64,000 nt of DNA from Pseudomonadota bacterium (GTDB taxonomy: Bacteria; Pseudomonadota; Alphaproteobacteria; Rhizobiales; Xanthobacteraceae). The stretch is from assembly GCA_023387735.1 (NCBI GenBank), contig JAEWHP010000044.1, forward strand, positions 124,001 to 188,000. Direction: 5' to 3'. Below the pieces are notes generated by a model. It saw nothing but the letters and a program-made list of their open reading frames with translations, ran no database searches and was not told the origin of the DNA. A program made the position numbers and the translations under genes. Shown here piece after piece: positions 53,539-62,552 of this stretch; within the stretch, counting starts at the first letter, position 1; each line of letters starts with the position of its first letter.

Positions 53539-54408
53539 ATGAGTTCTGGTTCGTTCGCGTCTGCTGGTATTGATTTGAAACATAAACGTGCCCTTCCCGT
53601 TGCCGGGGCCAACGCAGATATGAAGACCTTCACGCCCGATTCCTCGATCGTGTCCGACGTCATCCCGTCGATGAACTTCGGCGAGCGCAACAACGGGCGC
53701 GTCGCCGACATGATCCTGCTGCACTACACCGGCATGCCGGATGCGGAAGGCGCGATCGCGCAGCTCTGCACCGCGGGCACCGACGTCTCCGCGCATTACA
53801 TCGTGCTGGAGGACGGCCGCATCGTGCAAAGCGTGCCCGAGAGCAAGCGCGCCTGGCACGCCGGCATGTCTTATTGGGCCGGCGAGGAAGACATCAATTC
53901 CTGCTCGATCGGCATCGAGATCATCAATCCCGGCCACGACTGGGGCTATCCCGACTTCCCGCTCCGGCAGATCGCCGCCGTGATCGCGCTTTGCCGGGGC
54001 ATCATGCTCCGCCGCAAGGTGCCCTCGCACCGCGTGCTCGCCCATTCCGACGTCGCTCCCGCGCGCAAGAAGGATCCCGGCGAAAAATTCCCGTGGCACT
54101 CGCTGGCGAATTCCGGCGTCGGCCATTGGGTGCAGCCGGCGCCGATCGTGCGCAGCGAAGCGCTCAAGCTCGGCAGCATCAGCGACGACGTCGCGGGCCT
54201 GCAGGCCGCCCTGAGCCGGTATGGCTACAACGTCCCGATCAACGGCAAGTACGACGGCGCCACCATGGAAGTGATCGCCGCGTTCCAGCGCCACTTCCGC
54301 CCCGCGCGCGTCGACGGCATCGCCGATCACTCGACCATGAGCACGTTGCATGCGCTGCTGGCGAGCCTGCCGGCGGATGTTCTGTCGACAACCGTCGCCG
54401 CGAGGTAA
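53539..54408 (+). CDS. N-acetylmuramoyl-L-alanine amidase (AmpD/AmiD type) with peptidoglycan-binding domain
   Basis: 289 residues. Amidase_2 domain: MILLHYTGMPDAEGAIAQL with the first zinc His, VSAHYIVLEDGRIVQSVPES, SCSIGIEIINPGHDWGYPDF and HSDVAPARKKDPGEKFPW with the later His and the Lys/Asp region. A PG_binding_1 repeat (VAGLQAALSRYGYNVPINGK) closes the protein. It cleaves the MurNAc-L-Ala bond in muropeptide recycling or turnover. No signal peptide is visible, which favours a cytosolic AmpD-like role. An internal ATG at 53620 is an alternative start. Confidence 0.9.
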   Translation: MSSGSFASAGIDLKHKRALPVAGANADMKTFTPDSSIVSDVIPSMNFGERNNGRVADMILLHYTGMPDAEGAIAQLCTAGTDVSAHYIVLEDGRIVQSVPESKRAWHAGMSYWAGEEDINSCSIGIEIINPGHDWGYPDFPLRQIAAVIALCRGIMLRRKVPSHRVLAHSDVAPARKKDPGEKFPWHSLANSGVGHWVQPAPIVRSEALKLGSISDDVAGLQAALSRYGYNVPINGKYDGATMEVIAAFQRHFRPARVDGIADHSTMSTLHALLASLPADVLSTTVAAR

Positions 54409-54513
54409 TCGGTCCGGCCGGATACCGCTGGCCACCGAAAGCGGCTGACGCGCGACGAACGGCGATTGATTTCGCTCAATTGCAGCTCATGCGTTTTCGG
54501 TGACAAGTCGGGT

Positions 54514-56820
54514 ATGGGCTTGAAACTGCACGTGTCACTTGAGCGCGTCATGCGATGGTTGCTGGTCGCGATCGCGATTGCCGGCCTGACGGCCGGCCTC
54601 ATCGCGACGCTGGCCGGACGGCCGGCGCTTGCCGATCTGTGCTGGACGCTGGCAACCCTGCCCGTGATCGCGGGCCTTGCGGTTTCGATCGTACGCGACC
54701 TGCTGGCCGGGCGGCTCGGCGTCGATGCGATCGCGCTGGTGTCGATGAGTGCGGCGATCGCGCTCGGCCAGCCGCTGGCAGGGGCCGTCGTGGCGCTGAT
54801 GTATTCCGGCGGCAACGTGCTCGAGGTCATCGCGGTTGCCCGCGCCGAGCGCGATCTGCGCTCGCTGGTCGACCGCGCGCCGCGGGAAGCGCATCGCCTT
54901 GCCGAGGGCCGCGTCGAGGACGTGCCGATAGCGGCGGTCGCGATCGGCGACCGGCTGCTGGTGCACGCGGGCGAAGTCGTCCCCGTCGACGGCATCGTCA
55001 ACTCGCACGCCGCAACCGTCGACGAGTCGGCCCTCACGGGCGAGCCCATTCCGGTCGTCAAGGCGCGCGGCGTCGCCATCTTTTCCGGCTCGCTGAACGC
55101 CGGCGAGACGTTCAAGATGTCGGTGTCCGCGCTCGCCGGGGAAAGTACCTATGCCGGCATCGTGCGGCTCGTGACCGCGGCGCAGACCGCGAAGGCGCCG
55201 TTCGTGCGGCTGGCCGACCGCTATGCGCTGATCTTCCTGCCGGTCACGCTGGCGCTCGCATTCGTCGCCTGGCTGATCTCGGGCGATCTGCTGCGCAGCC
55301 TCGCCGTGCTGGTGGCGGCGACACCATGCCCGCTGATCCTGGCGGCGCCGGTCGCGTTCATCGCCGGCGTGGCACAGGCCGCCCGCCGCGGCATCCTCGT
55401 CAAGGGCGGCGGGCCGCTGGAGGCGCTGGCGCGCGCGCATACCGTGCTGTTCGACAAGACCGGCACGCTGACGGTCGGCGGCGCACGACTGCTCTCCGTC
55501 GAGGCGGCGCCCGGCGAGAGTCCCGACGAAATCCTGATGCTGGGCGCGTCGCTGGAGCAGGCCTCGCATCACGTGATTGCCAACGCGATCGTTCAGGCCG
55601 CGACTGAACGCGGCCTCAAGCTCGAACTGCCCGAACGGGTCAGGGAGACCATGGGCTCGGGCCTGGAGGGCGTGATCGGTGGAAGGCGCGTGACTGCCGG
55701 CGCGCGCGAGATGGTGTTCACCGGCGAGCACGTTTCCGACTGGGCCACGCGGGCGATCCGTCGCGCCTCGTGGCGATCCGCCCTGATCGTTTTCATCGCG
55801 GTCGAAGGCAAGCCGGTCGGTGCACTGCTGCTGGCCGACGAACTCCGCGCCGACACGCCGCGGGCGATACGGCTGCTGCGCGAGGCAGGCATCGCCCGCA
55901 TCCTGATGGTCACCGGCGACCGCGCCGCCGCCGCGCAGGCGATCGGCGCCGCGCTCGATCTCGACGCCGTGCTGGCCGAACGAATTCCCTCCGACAAGGT
56001 CGACGCGGTACGCTCCGAGCAGCGGCTTCATCCCACCATCATGGTCGGCGACGGCATCAACGATGCCCCGGCGCTGGCGTCAGCCGATGTCGGGATCGCG
56101 CTCGGCGCGCGCGGCGCCAGCGCGTCTTCGGAAGCCGCCGATGTGGTCATTCTCGCCGACCGCCTCGACCGCGTCGGCGAGGCGATCGTGATCGCGCGGC
56201 GGGCCCGGCACATCGCCGTGCAAAGCATCATCGTGGGAATGGGACTTTCGCTGCTGGCCATGCTCGCCGCGGCGCTCGGCTGGCTGCTGCCGGTGCCGGC
56301 CGCCATCGTTCAGGAGTTGATCGACGTTGCCGTGATCCTCAATGCGCTGCGCGCGCTCACACCGGCAGGCATCCGCAGCGGCAAGACCATGACCGCGGCG
56401 GCGGGCCGCGAACTGCATCACAACCATCTCGCCCTGTTCCGCAGTCTCGACCGGCTGCGGACGATCGTGGACGCGCTCGACGATGCCCTCCCCGCGCGCG
56501 CCGCCGCGCTGATCGAAGAGGCGAACGTGCTGGTTCAGGACAAGGTGGTGGCGCATGAGCGCGACGACGAAGGCAATGTCTATCCCCAGCTTGCCGAGGT
56601 GTTGAGGGAATCCCACGGGCTTTCGGCGATGAGCCGGGCGCACCGCGAGATCCTGCATCTCGCGCGGCTGCTCGCCAGCGTGACCAAGGAGCTGCCGTCG
56701 GAGAACGTCGATCGCTATCTCATTCGCGACGCGCAACGGCTGATCGAGGCCATCGAGACCCTGGTTCGCCTTCACACCGCGCAGGAAGAAGACATCTATG
56801 ATGCCGTGGCGGCGCATTAG
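54514..56820 (+). CDS. P1B-5-like heavy-metal ATPase with C-terminal hemerythrin-like domain
   Basis: 768 residues. Metal-exporting P-type ATPase. TPCP (270-273) in membrane helix 4 replaces the usual CPC, as in the P1B-5 group (Nia of Sinorhizobium, Ni/Fe export). Phosphorylation Asp314 is in DKTGTLTVGGA, the TGE loop is DESALTGEPIPVVKA and the hinge is MVGDGINDAPALASADVG. There is no N-terminal metal-binding domain. The last 135 residues are helical with HHNHLALFRSLDRL, HERDDEGNVYP, HREILHLARLL and HTAQEEDIYD, the spaced His/Glu/Asp ligands of a hemerythrin-like di-iron site. That suggests oxygen or iron sensing of transport. ATG 54514 is preferred to a TTG at 54466. Confidence 0.9.
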   Translation: MGLKLHVSLERVMRWLLVAIAIAGLTAGLIATLAGRPALADLCWTLATLPVIAGLAVSIVRDLLAGRLGVDAIALVSMSAAIALGQPLAGAVVALMYSGGNVLEVIAVARAERDLRSLVDRAPREAHRLAEGRVEDVPIAAVAIGDRLLVHAGEVVPVDGIVNSHAATVDESALTGEPIPVVKARGVAIFSGSLNAGETFKMSVSALAGESTYAGIVRLVTAAQTAKAPFVRLADRYALIFLPVTLALAFVAWLISGDLLRSLAVLVAATPCPLILAAPVAFIAGVAQAARRGILVKGGGPLEALARAHTVLFDKTGTLTVGGARLLSVEAAPGESPDEILMLGASLEQASHHVIANAIVQAATERGLKLELPERVRETMGSGLEGVIGGRRVTAGAREMVFTGEHVSDWATRAIRRASWRSALIVFIAVEGKPVGALLLADELRADTPRAIRLLREAGIARILMVTGDRAAAAQAIGAALDLDAVLAERIPSDKVDAVRSEQRLHPTIMVGDGINDAPALASADVGIALGARGASASSEAADVVILADRLDRVGEAIVIARRARHIAVQSIIVGMGLSLLAMLAAALGWLLPVPAAIVQELIDVAVILNALRALTPAGIRSGKTMTAAAGRELHHNHLALFRSLDRLRTIVDALDDALPARAAALIEEANVLVQDKVVAHERDDEGNVYPQLAEVLRESHGLSAMSRAHREILHLARLLASVTKELPSENVDRYLIRDAQRLIEAIETLVRLHTAQEEDIYDAVAAH

Positions 56821-56909
56821 GCTCGGCTACGATCGAACGAGAAAGAGCTGATCGGATCCGATTAACCATCGCTTTGGCTTGACGTGGCGGCCCCGAGCGC
56901 CCATCACAA

Positions 56910-57326
56910 GGACGTCAGTCGGCCGGACGGCCGCTCCCGCTATGGTCGAAAGGCTGCGGGGGAGGAAAGTCCGGGCTCCATCGACATGCGGTGCCGGATA
57001 ACATCCGGCGGGGGTGACCCCAGGGAAAGTGCCACAGAGAACGAACCGCTTCGTCTCCGGACGGAGTAAGGGTGAAAAGGTGCGGTAAGAGCGCACCGCG
57101 TATCCGGCAACGGAAACGGCATGGCAAACCCCACCGGGAGCAAAACCGAATAGGGACGGCAACGCGGGCCGTTCGCGCAAGCGATAACGCCGCAGGGCTA
57201 TGTCAGGCTCGCCGTCCGGGTAGGTTGCTCGAGGCAATGTGCAAACATTGTCCCAGAGGAATGGCCGCCACGTACCATTCGCAAGAATGGTGCCCTCCAG
57301 AACCCGGCTTACAGGCCGGCTGATAC
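56910..57326 (+). ncRNA. rnpB: RNase P RNA (bacterial type A)
   Basis: About 417 bases. Processes the 5' ends of tRNA precursors. P1 forms between GTCAGTCGGCC at the start and GGCCGGCTGATAC at the end. Conserved blocks are visible: GAGGAAAGTCCGGGCTCC near 56960, AGGGTGAAAAGGTGCGGTAA near 57070, GCAAACCCCACCGGGAGCAA near 57125 and AGAACCCGGCTTACAGG near the end. Ends set by the P1 pairing, so they are good to a few bases. Confidence 0.96.
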
Positions 57327-57335
57327 TTTGTGAAT

Positions 57336-57366
57336 GAGGGGTTCGGCGAAACACGCCGGACCCCTC
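57336..57366 (+). terminator. GC-rich hairpin downstream of rnpB
   Basis: GAGGGGTTCGGCG pairs with CGCCGGACCCCTC (13 bp, one G-T pair) around a five-base loop, ten bases after the RNA end. There is no T run, so termination may rely on the stem or on Rho. Confidence 0.65.
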
Positions 57367-57379
57367 GCCATCTGGTCTT

Positions 57380-57499
57380 GTAGCCCGGATGGAGCGCAGC
57401 GTAATCCGGGATTCTTCTACCCGCACAGCCGATCACAACTGGAACGGAAATCCGCAACTGATACCGGCCCCGGATTGCGCTGCGCTCCATCCGGGCTAC
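57380..57499. repeat. Family-3 palindromic element after rnpB
   Basis: Left arm GTAGCCCGGATGGAGCGCAG (from 57380) and right arm CTGCGCTCCATCCGGGCTAC (to 57499) around a 57-base middle. Same family as 22556-22631, with a longer centre. It ends four bases before the stop of the hydrolase pseudogene. Confidence 0.92.
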
Positions 57500-57503
57500 G
57501 CGA

Positions 57504-58216
57504 CTACGTTGCAATCTTCTGCAGCAGTGCCATCAACGCGTCCGGCGCGGTGACGTTCGGCGAGTGGCTGGCGTCGATCTCGTGGTAGTTCCAGGCCGGG
57601 TCGCTCTTGGCGTGACGCGCGAACGGACCGAAGGTGTCGGCCGGCGTGATGCGCGTGGCATAGATGTAGCTGCGCGGCAGCGTCAGTGGGCCGCCCTGCA
57701 GCTTGAGCTTTTGCTCGAAGCACTTGATCGGCATATCGACGCGGCGCGGCGCGAGCCATTCCACATCGGCAGCCGAGGTATCCGATGGAGTCGGGTTCGG
57801 CGGCACGCGCCAGCTGCCGGACTGTGTCAGTTCCTGCATCCGCAGCACGGCCGCCTGGTTCAGGTCCAGCAAGGACTGTCCGTCGCCGGGCACGAAGGCA
57901 TCGATATAGATGAGCTGCCTGACCTTGTCGCGCGCACGTCGGCGACGCCGGTGGCGACCATCCCGCCATAGCTGTGGCCGACCAGCACGATGTCGCGCAG
58001 GTCCTCGTACTTGATGACGGCCAGCATGTCCTCGATGTGCGAATTGAGATCGATCGAGGGGTTGGCCAGGTGCGCGCGCTCGCCGAGGCCGGTGTAGCTC
58101 GGCGTGACCAGGCGGTGACCGGCCGCCTGCATCAGCGGGTGCATTTTCTTCCAGGCCCAGCCCGCCGACCACGCGCCGTGACAGACAAGAAAGGTTTTCG
58201 AGGAGGCTGGGCTCAT
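57504..58216 (-). pseudogene. Alpha/beta hydrolase disrupted by a one-base deletion
   Basis: The frame from 58216 reads TFLVCHGAWSAGWAWKKMHP and, with the nucleophile elbow, VLVGHSYGGMVATGVAD, then runs off at about 57939. A second frame continues the protein from RARDKVRQLIYIDAFVPGDG to ASHSPNVTAPDALMALLQKI and the stop at 57504. Inserting one C in GACGTGCGCGCGAC restores about 238 residues. The Ser, the acid and the His (in ASHSPN) all look intact, so the break is recent, or a sequencing error. Members of this type are salicylate-binding-protein/pyrethroid-esterase-like hydrolases. Confidence 0.85.
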
Positions 58217-58307
58217 TGCGGCGGTTTCCTGAAGTTATTGTTGAAGGCTTGAATTGCGATAGTACCCGTCCGTGGCGTCGTGTAAACGACGGCGCAAATT
58301 CAATGCA

Positions 58308-58387
58308 GTCATTCCGGGGCGATGCAAAGCATCGAACCCGGAATCTCGAGATTCCGGGTTCGCATCTTCGATGCGCCCCGGAATGAC
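58308..58387. repeat. Family-1 palindromic element upstream of the TauE-type gene
   Basis: 80 bases; side hairpins CGATGCAAAGCATCG and CGCATCTTCGATGCG around CCGGAATCTCGAGATTCCGG. It ends 13 bases before the GTG start of the permease. Confidence 0.97.
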
Positions 58388-58400
58388 CGGGGGGACAAAA

Positions 58401-59144
58401 GTGGATCTAACCACCTACGCGATCCTGCTGGCCGGCGCGCTTGCCGGCGGCTTTGTCTCCGGTCTCGCCGGCTTCGGCACGGCGCTGATGGCGCTGGGGA
58501 TCTGGCTTTACATCCTGCCGCCGCCGATTGCCGTGCCGCTGGTCCTGATCTGTTCGGTCAGTTCGCAGATCTCGACGCTGCCGTCGATGTGGAAGGTGAT
58601 CGACATCAAGCTCGCCCTGCCCTTCGTCGCCGGCGGCCTCGTCGGCATGCCGATCGGGGCGCTGCTGGTCGCACGCGCCGACCCGCAGAACTTCAAGCTC
58701 AGCGTCGGCGTCATGCTGCTGGTGTTTCCGACCGCGCTTTATTTCATCCGAAAGCCGATGGCATTTCCCTTCGGAGGCCGCATCGCCGATGGCTGTGTCG
58801 GATTCGCCGGCGGCATCCTCGGCGGCCTCGCCGGCCTCTCTGGCCCGCTTCCGACCTTGTGGGCCAGCATCCGCGGCTGGACCAAGGACCAGCGCCGCGG
58901 TGTCTTCCAGATCTTCAACGGCAGCGTGCTCGGCGCGGCACTGATCCTGCAAACTGCCACGGGCTTCGTCAAATGGGACGTGCTCTGGCTGGCGCTGCTG
59001 GCGATGCCGGGAACGCTGATCGGCGCACGGCTTGGCATGCGCACCTACCACGCCCTCAACGACCGAAACTTCTACGACATCGTGCTGGGCCTGCTGTTCC
59101 TGTCGGGGCTCGGATTGGTGTGGAGCAGCATTGCTCCGAGGTAG
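58401..59144 (+). CDS. TauE/SafE-family permease
   Basis: 247 residues, about eight membrane helices in two repeats: AGALAGGFVSGLAGFGTALM and VGFAGGILGGLAGLSGPLPT carry the paired Gly-rich motif of the family. Members export sulfite or other C1/C2 sulfonates; the substrate is unknown. The start is GTG 58401 after GGGGGGACAAAA; an ATG at 58383 would lie within the repeat. Confidence 0.88.
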   Translation: MDLTTYAILLAGALAGGFVSGLAGFGTALMALGIWLYILPPPIAVPLVLICSVSSQISTLPSMWKVIDIKLALPFVAGGLVGMPIGALLVARADPQNFKLSVGVMLLVFPTALYFIRKPMAFPFGGRIADGCVGFAGGILGGLAGLSGPLPTLWASIRGWTKDQRRGVFQIFNGSVLGAALILQTATGFVKWDVLWLALLAMPGTLIGARLGMRTYHALNDRNFYDIVLGLLFLSGLGLVWSSIAPR

Positions 59145-59216
59145 CAGCGCATGGCCGCCATGTGCTCCGAGCAGATTGCTGTACGCTGAACGGCAAAGCG
59201 GCTATCCACTCGCGCC

Positions 59217-60149
59217 ATGTCTTCTCCTGCTTCGCGCGAACGGCTCGGCCTGCTGCTGGGCTTCATCGGCATGGTGATCTTCGGCGGCACACTGCCGGCG
59301 ACGCGGATCGCGGTCGCGGAAATTGATCCGATTGCACTGACCGCGCTGCGCACCGCGATTGCCGGGGTGTGCTCGCTGGCGCTGCTGCTCGTGCTGCGTC
59401 GCCCGCTGCCGCCGCGCGCGCTCTGGCGGCAACTGGTCATTGCGATGCTCTGCGTCGCCGTCTTCTTTCCGCTCCTGATGTCGATGGGGATGCAACGGGT
59501 GGATGCCTCGCATGGCGGCGTGGTGCTGGGCGTGCTGCCGATCGCCACCGCGCTCGTCGCCGTCGCCATCACCCATGAGCGGCCAAGGCCGCTGTTCTGG
59601 ATCGCCTCGATCACAGGCGCTGCGCTGGTGATCGCGTTTTCGCTGCGCCAGGGCGGCGGCACGTTCTCGACCGGCGACCTGCTGCTGTTCGCGGCCGTGG
59701 TGGTCTCGGCGGTCGGCTACGCGTTCTCCGGCCGTCTCACCTCGCACATGCCGGGCTGGGAGGTCATCAGCTGGATCCTCGTCATCGGCCTGCCGCTCTC
59801 CATACCGGCGGCTGCGTTGACCATGCCGCACGATGTCGGCCAGATCGCGCTGAAGCCATGGCTCGGGCTGCTCTATGTCGCGCTGTTCTCGCAATGGATC
59901 GGGTTCTTCGCCTGGAACGCGGGGCTCGCGATGGGCGGCATCGCGCGGGTGTCGCAGGTCCAGTTGCTGCAGCCCTTCGTCACCTTCGCGCTGGCGGCGT
60001 TCTTCAACGACGAGACCATCACGCTGCAGATCCTGCTGTTCGCTGCCGCCGTGGTGGTGACGGTCGCGATCTCGACCCGCACGCGCGCAAAACCGGCGCC
60101 GGCGCCGCAGCGGCAGGACCGCGAGCCACCTCAGCTGGCGGCGTCCTGA
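59217..60149 (+). CDS. EamA-type (DMT superfamily) metabolite exporter
   Basis: 310 residues, ten membrane helices in two EamA repeats (LGLLLGFIGMVIFGGTLPAT begins the first and FSTGDLLLFAAVVVSAVGYA the second). Such proteins export amino acids or related metabolites. Its tail overlaps the convergent unknown gene by 19 bases. Basic C-terminus RTRAKPAPAPQRQDREPP is cytoplasmic. Confidence 0.9.
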   Translation: MSSPASRERLGLLLGFIGMVIFGGTLPATRIAVAEIDPIALTALRTAIAGVCSLALLLVLRRPLPPRALWRQLVIAMLCVAVFFPLLMSMGMQRVDASHGGVVLGVLPIATALVAVAITHERPRPLFWIASITGAALVIAFSLRQGGGTFSTGDLLLFAAVVVSAVGYAFSGRLTSHMPGWEVISWILVIGLPLSIPAAALTMPHDVGQIALKPWLGLLYVALFSQWIGFFAWNAGLAMGGIARVSQVQLLQPFVTFALAAFFNDETITLQILLFAAAVVVTVAISTRTRAKPAPAPQRQDREPPQLAAS

Positions 60150-60532
60150 TCGAGCAGCACTGGATGTTCGGCAATTAGTTCGGACCTCATCCTGTCCGAA
60201 CGGATGACGCGAAGCAGCACCCTCGCCGTCTTCAGGTGCCCCATCGTCACGCTCAGCCGGATGATCTGGCTGAGTGAAACATCGCGCATGGAATCGTCTG
60301 ATATCTGCGTCGCAATCTCGATCGCGCGCTTGATGCCGGCCTGGTACCGCTCGCCCTCGGCGGCCCGCTTCTGCTCGGCATTGCGCCCGCCGGCCGCCGC
60401 CATCGCCTCGGCAATGGTCGCGGCGGAGATACAGATCTCCCGGATCTTGTGAGCCGCGCCGATATCGCCCAGCGGCTGCTCATCGGCGATTTCCCAGACT
60501 TCCCATTGCCGATCCTTGCGAAACCAGCTCAT
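60131..60532 (-). CDS. Small soluble protein of unknown function
   Basis: 133 residues. Starts MSWFRKDRQWEVWEIADEQP (AAGGA eight bases before the ATG at 60532). Mostly helical, with HKIREICISAATIAEAMAAA and SLSQIIRLSVTMGHLKTARV resembling a small tetratricopeptide-like or four-helix arrangement. No signal peptide or metal motif. Frames running to 60586 are rejected because the ribosome site lies at the internal start. I recognise no family. Confidence 0.7.
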   Translation of the reverse strand: MSWFRKDRQWEVWEIADEQPLGDIGAAHKIREICISAATIAEAMAAAGGRNAEQKRAAEGERYQAGIKRAIEIATQISDDSMRDVSLSQIIRLSVTMGHLKTARVLLRVIRSDRMRSELIAEHPVLLDQDAAS

Positions 60533-60595
60533 CGCGCAAGTCCTTTCGATGCCGGAAACATATTCCGACACCGAACAGGACCGCAAGAAGGCACC

Positions 60596-62398
60596 TCACT
60601 CGGCCGCCGAGATCCGGCCGAACTCCGTGACCTGCATCTCGAACAGGCCGCGATAGATCCCGCCGGGACGCGCCGTCAGCGCGGCGTGGTTGCCCTGCTC
60701 GACCACTTCGCCGCGGTCGAACACCAGGATGCGGTCGAGGCTGCGCACCGTCGACAGCCGGTGCGCGATCACGATCGAGGTCCGCCCCTTCATCAGCCGC
60801 TCCATCGCCTGCTGGATCAGCCCTTCCGATTCCGAATCCAGGCTCGACGTCGCCTCGTCCAGGATCAGCACCGGCGCGTCCGCCAGGAACGCCCGCGCCA
60901 GCGCCACGCGCTGCCGTTCGCCGCCCGACAGCTTGACGCCGCGCTCGCCGACCAGCGTGCCGTAGCCCTTCGGCAGCCGCAGGATGAAATCGTGCGCGTT
61001 GGCAAGCCGCGCCGCCTGCTCGATCGCCGCCACGCTGGCGCCAGGCCGGCCATAGGCGATGTTCTCGGCCAGCGTGCGGTGAAACAGGATCGGCTCCTGC
61101 TGCACGATCGCGATCTGGCTGCGCAGCGATTGCTGGGTGGCGCGCGCGATATCCTGGCCGTCGATCAGGATCCTTCCGCCGTTGACGTCATGGAGCCGCT
61201 GCACCAGCTTGACGAAGGTGGTCTTGCCGGAGCCGGAACGTCCGACCAGGCCGACCCGTTCACCGGCGCGGATCTCCACCGACAGGTCGTCATACAGCGG
61301 CGCGCGATGGCCGCCATAGTGGAACGTCACCGCGTCGAACACGATGCGGCCGCCCTGGATGTCGATCGGCTTCGCATCCGGCGCATCGGCGATGCCGATC
61401 GGCTCGTCGTGGATGGCAACCAGTTCCTCCATGTCGTTGACCGAGCGCTGCAGGTTGTTGATGTGCATGCCGACGTCGCGCAGATAGGCGTGGATGATGT
61501 AGTAGCTCGTCAGCACGTAGGTGACGTCGCCCGGCGTGGCGCGGCCCGCGATCCACAACAGGACGGCGCCGCCGATCACCGACGCACGAAAGCACAGCAG
61601 CACCGCGAGCTGCGCCGTACTGGTGTAGTTGTAGCGCAGCCAGGTCCGCCGCACGCGCGTGCGCCACCGGGCGATGACGCTGGCCAGCCGCGCGTCCTCG
61701 CGCGCTTCCGCGCCGAAGGATTTCACCACCGCGTTGCAGGTCAGCGCATCCGCCAGCGTGCCGCCGACCTTCGTGTCCCAGGCGTTGGAGACGCGCGCGG
61801 CAGGGGCGATGTAGTTCACCGAGAACGCCAGCGTCATCGACACGTAGATTACAGTGCCCACCGCGATGACCGCGCCGAGCACGGGCCAGTGCAGCCCGAG
61901 CAGGATCATCGAGCCCACCAGCACCAGGAGCGATGGCGCCAGCGCCATCAGGATGGTGTCGTTGAGCAGGTCGAGCGCCCACATACCGCGCGTGACCTTG
62001 CGTACGGTCGAGCCCGCGAAGCTGTTGGCGTGCCAGTCGGTCGAGAAACGCTGCACCCGCATGAAGGCGTCGCGCGACACGTCCGACATGATCTTCAGCG
62101 TGAACGGCACGATCGCCTGCAGGCCCACAAGGCGAAGGATCATCGACAGCAGCCCGAGCGCGACGATCGCGCCGAACGCCGTGAACGCCGCGCGCTGCGC
62201 CGCCGGGTCGGAAGCGCCGGATGTCAGCGCGTCGACCAGCCGGCCGGAGAAGATCGGCATGAACAGGTCGGCCGCGGTCGCACCCAAAAGGCCGCCGGTA
62301 ACGATGGCGGCGCGACCAGGCTGGTGCAGCCAGTGCCGGAACACGAAGGGAAGCACCACGCGTATCGCCGCGGGCTTTTTGTCTTTCAAAGCGATCAT
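60596..62398 (-). CDS. ABC exporter with fused membrane and ATPase domains
   Basis: 600 residues. Six-helix ABC transmembrane domain (about 20-310), then the nucleotide-binding domain: Walker A GLVGRSGSGKTTFVKLVQRL, Q loop IAIVQQEPILFHRTLAENIA, signature VKLSGGERQRVALARAF, Walker B VLILDEATSSLDSESEG and the H loop IAHRLSTV. Such half transporters work as dimers and export lipids or drugs. Ends SAAE at 60596. Confidence 0.92.
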   Translation of the reverse strand: MIALKDKKPAAIRVVLPFVFRHWLHQPGRAAIVTGGLLGATAADLFMPIFSGRLVDALTSGASDPAAQRAAFTAFGAIVALGLLSMILRLVGLQAIVPFTLKIMSDVSRDAFMRVQRFSTDWHANSFAGSTVRKVTRGMWALDLLNDTILMALAPSLLVLVGSMILLGLHWPVLGAVIAVGTVIYVSMTLAFSVNYIAPAARVSNAWDTKVGGTLADALTCNAVVKSFGAEAREDARLASVIARWRTRVRRTWLRYNYTSTAQLAVLLCFRASVIGGAVLLWIAGRATPGDVTYVLTSYYIIHAYLRDVGMHINNLQRSVNDMEELVAIHDEPIGIADAPDAKPIDIQGGRIVFDAVTFHYGGHRAPLYDDLSVEIRAGERVGLVGRSGSGKTTFVKLVQRLHDVNGGRILIDGQDIARATQQSLRSQIAIVQQEPILFHRTLAENIAYGRPGASVAAIEQAARLANAHDFILRLPKGYGTLVGERGVKLSGGERQRVALARAFLADAPVLILDEATSSLDSESEGLIQQAMERLMKGRTSIVIAHRLSTVRSLDRILVFDRGEVVEQGNHAALTARPGGIYRGLFEMQVTEFGRISAAE

Positions 62399-62552
62399 GG
62401 CGTCATCCGGCTGCGCTCAGGCAAACGCCGGTTCCATCTGGTTGACGCGCGGACGGCCGGGCCGAACGCAAGCGTCGTTGAAAAATCGACAAGTCGTTGG
62501 GAAGTTTGAAGATCGGGGATCTAATCCCGATCAGGGCCGGCGGGGCTCGCGC
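62399..62552. other. Spacer between the ABC exporter and a small frame
   Basis: Part of a 326-base gap upstream of the ABC gene. A small frame lies at 62553-62624. GATGCTTAT occurs twice (about 62574 and 62650, as ATAAGCATC on the plus strand or GATGCTTAT). No terminator seen. Confidence 0.4.

Noticed and set aside
57072..57323. Open frame within the rnpB region
   Set aside because: The segment folds as RNase P RNA with all conserved blocks; the frame is accidental.
10542..58387. Family-1 elements as rho-independent terminators
   Set aside because: They are symmetric, lack T runs, occur in both orientations, between co-directional operon genes, and once inside a coding gene.
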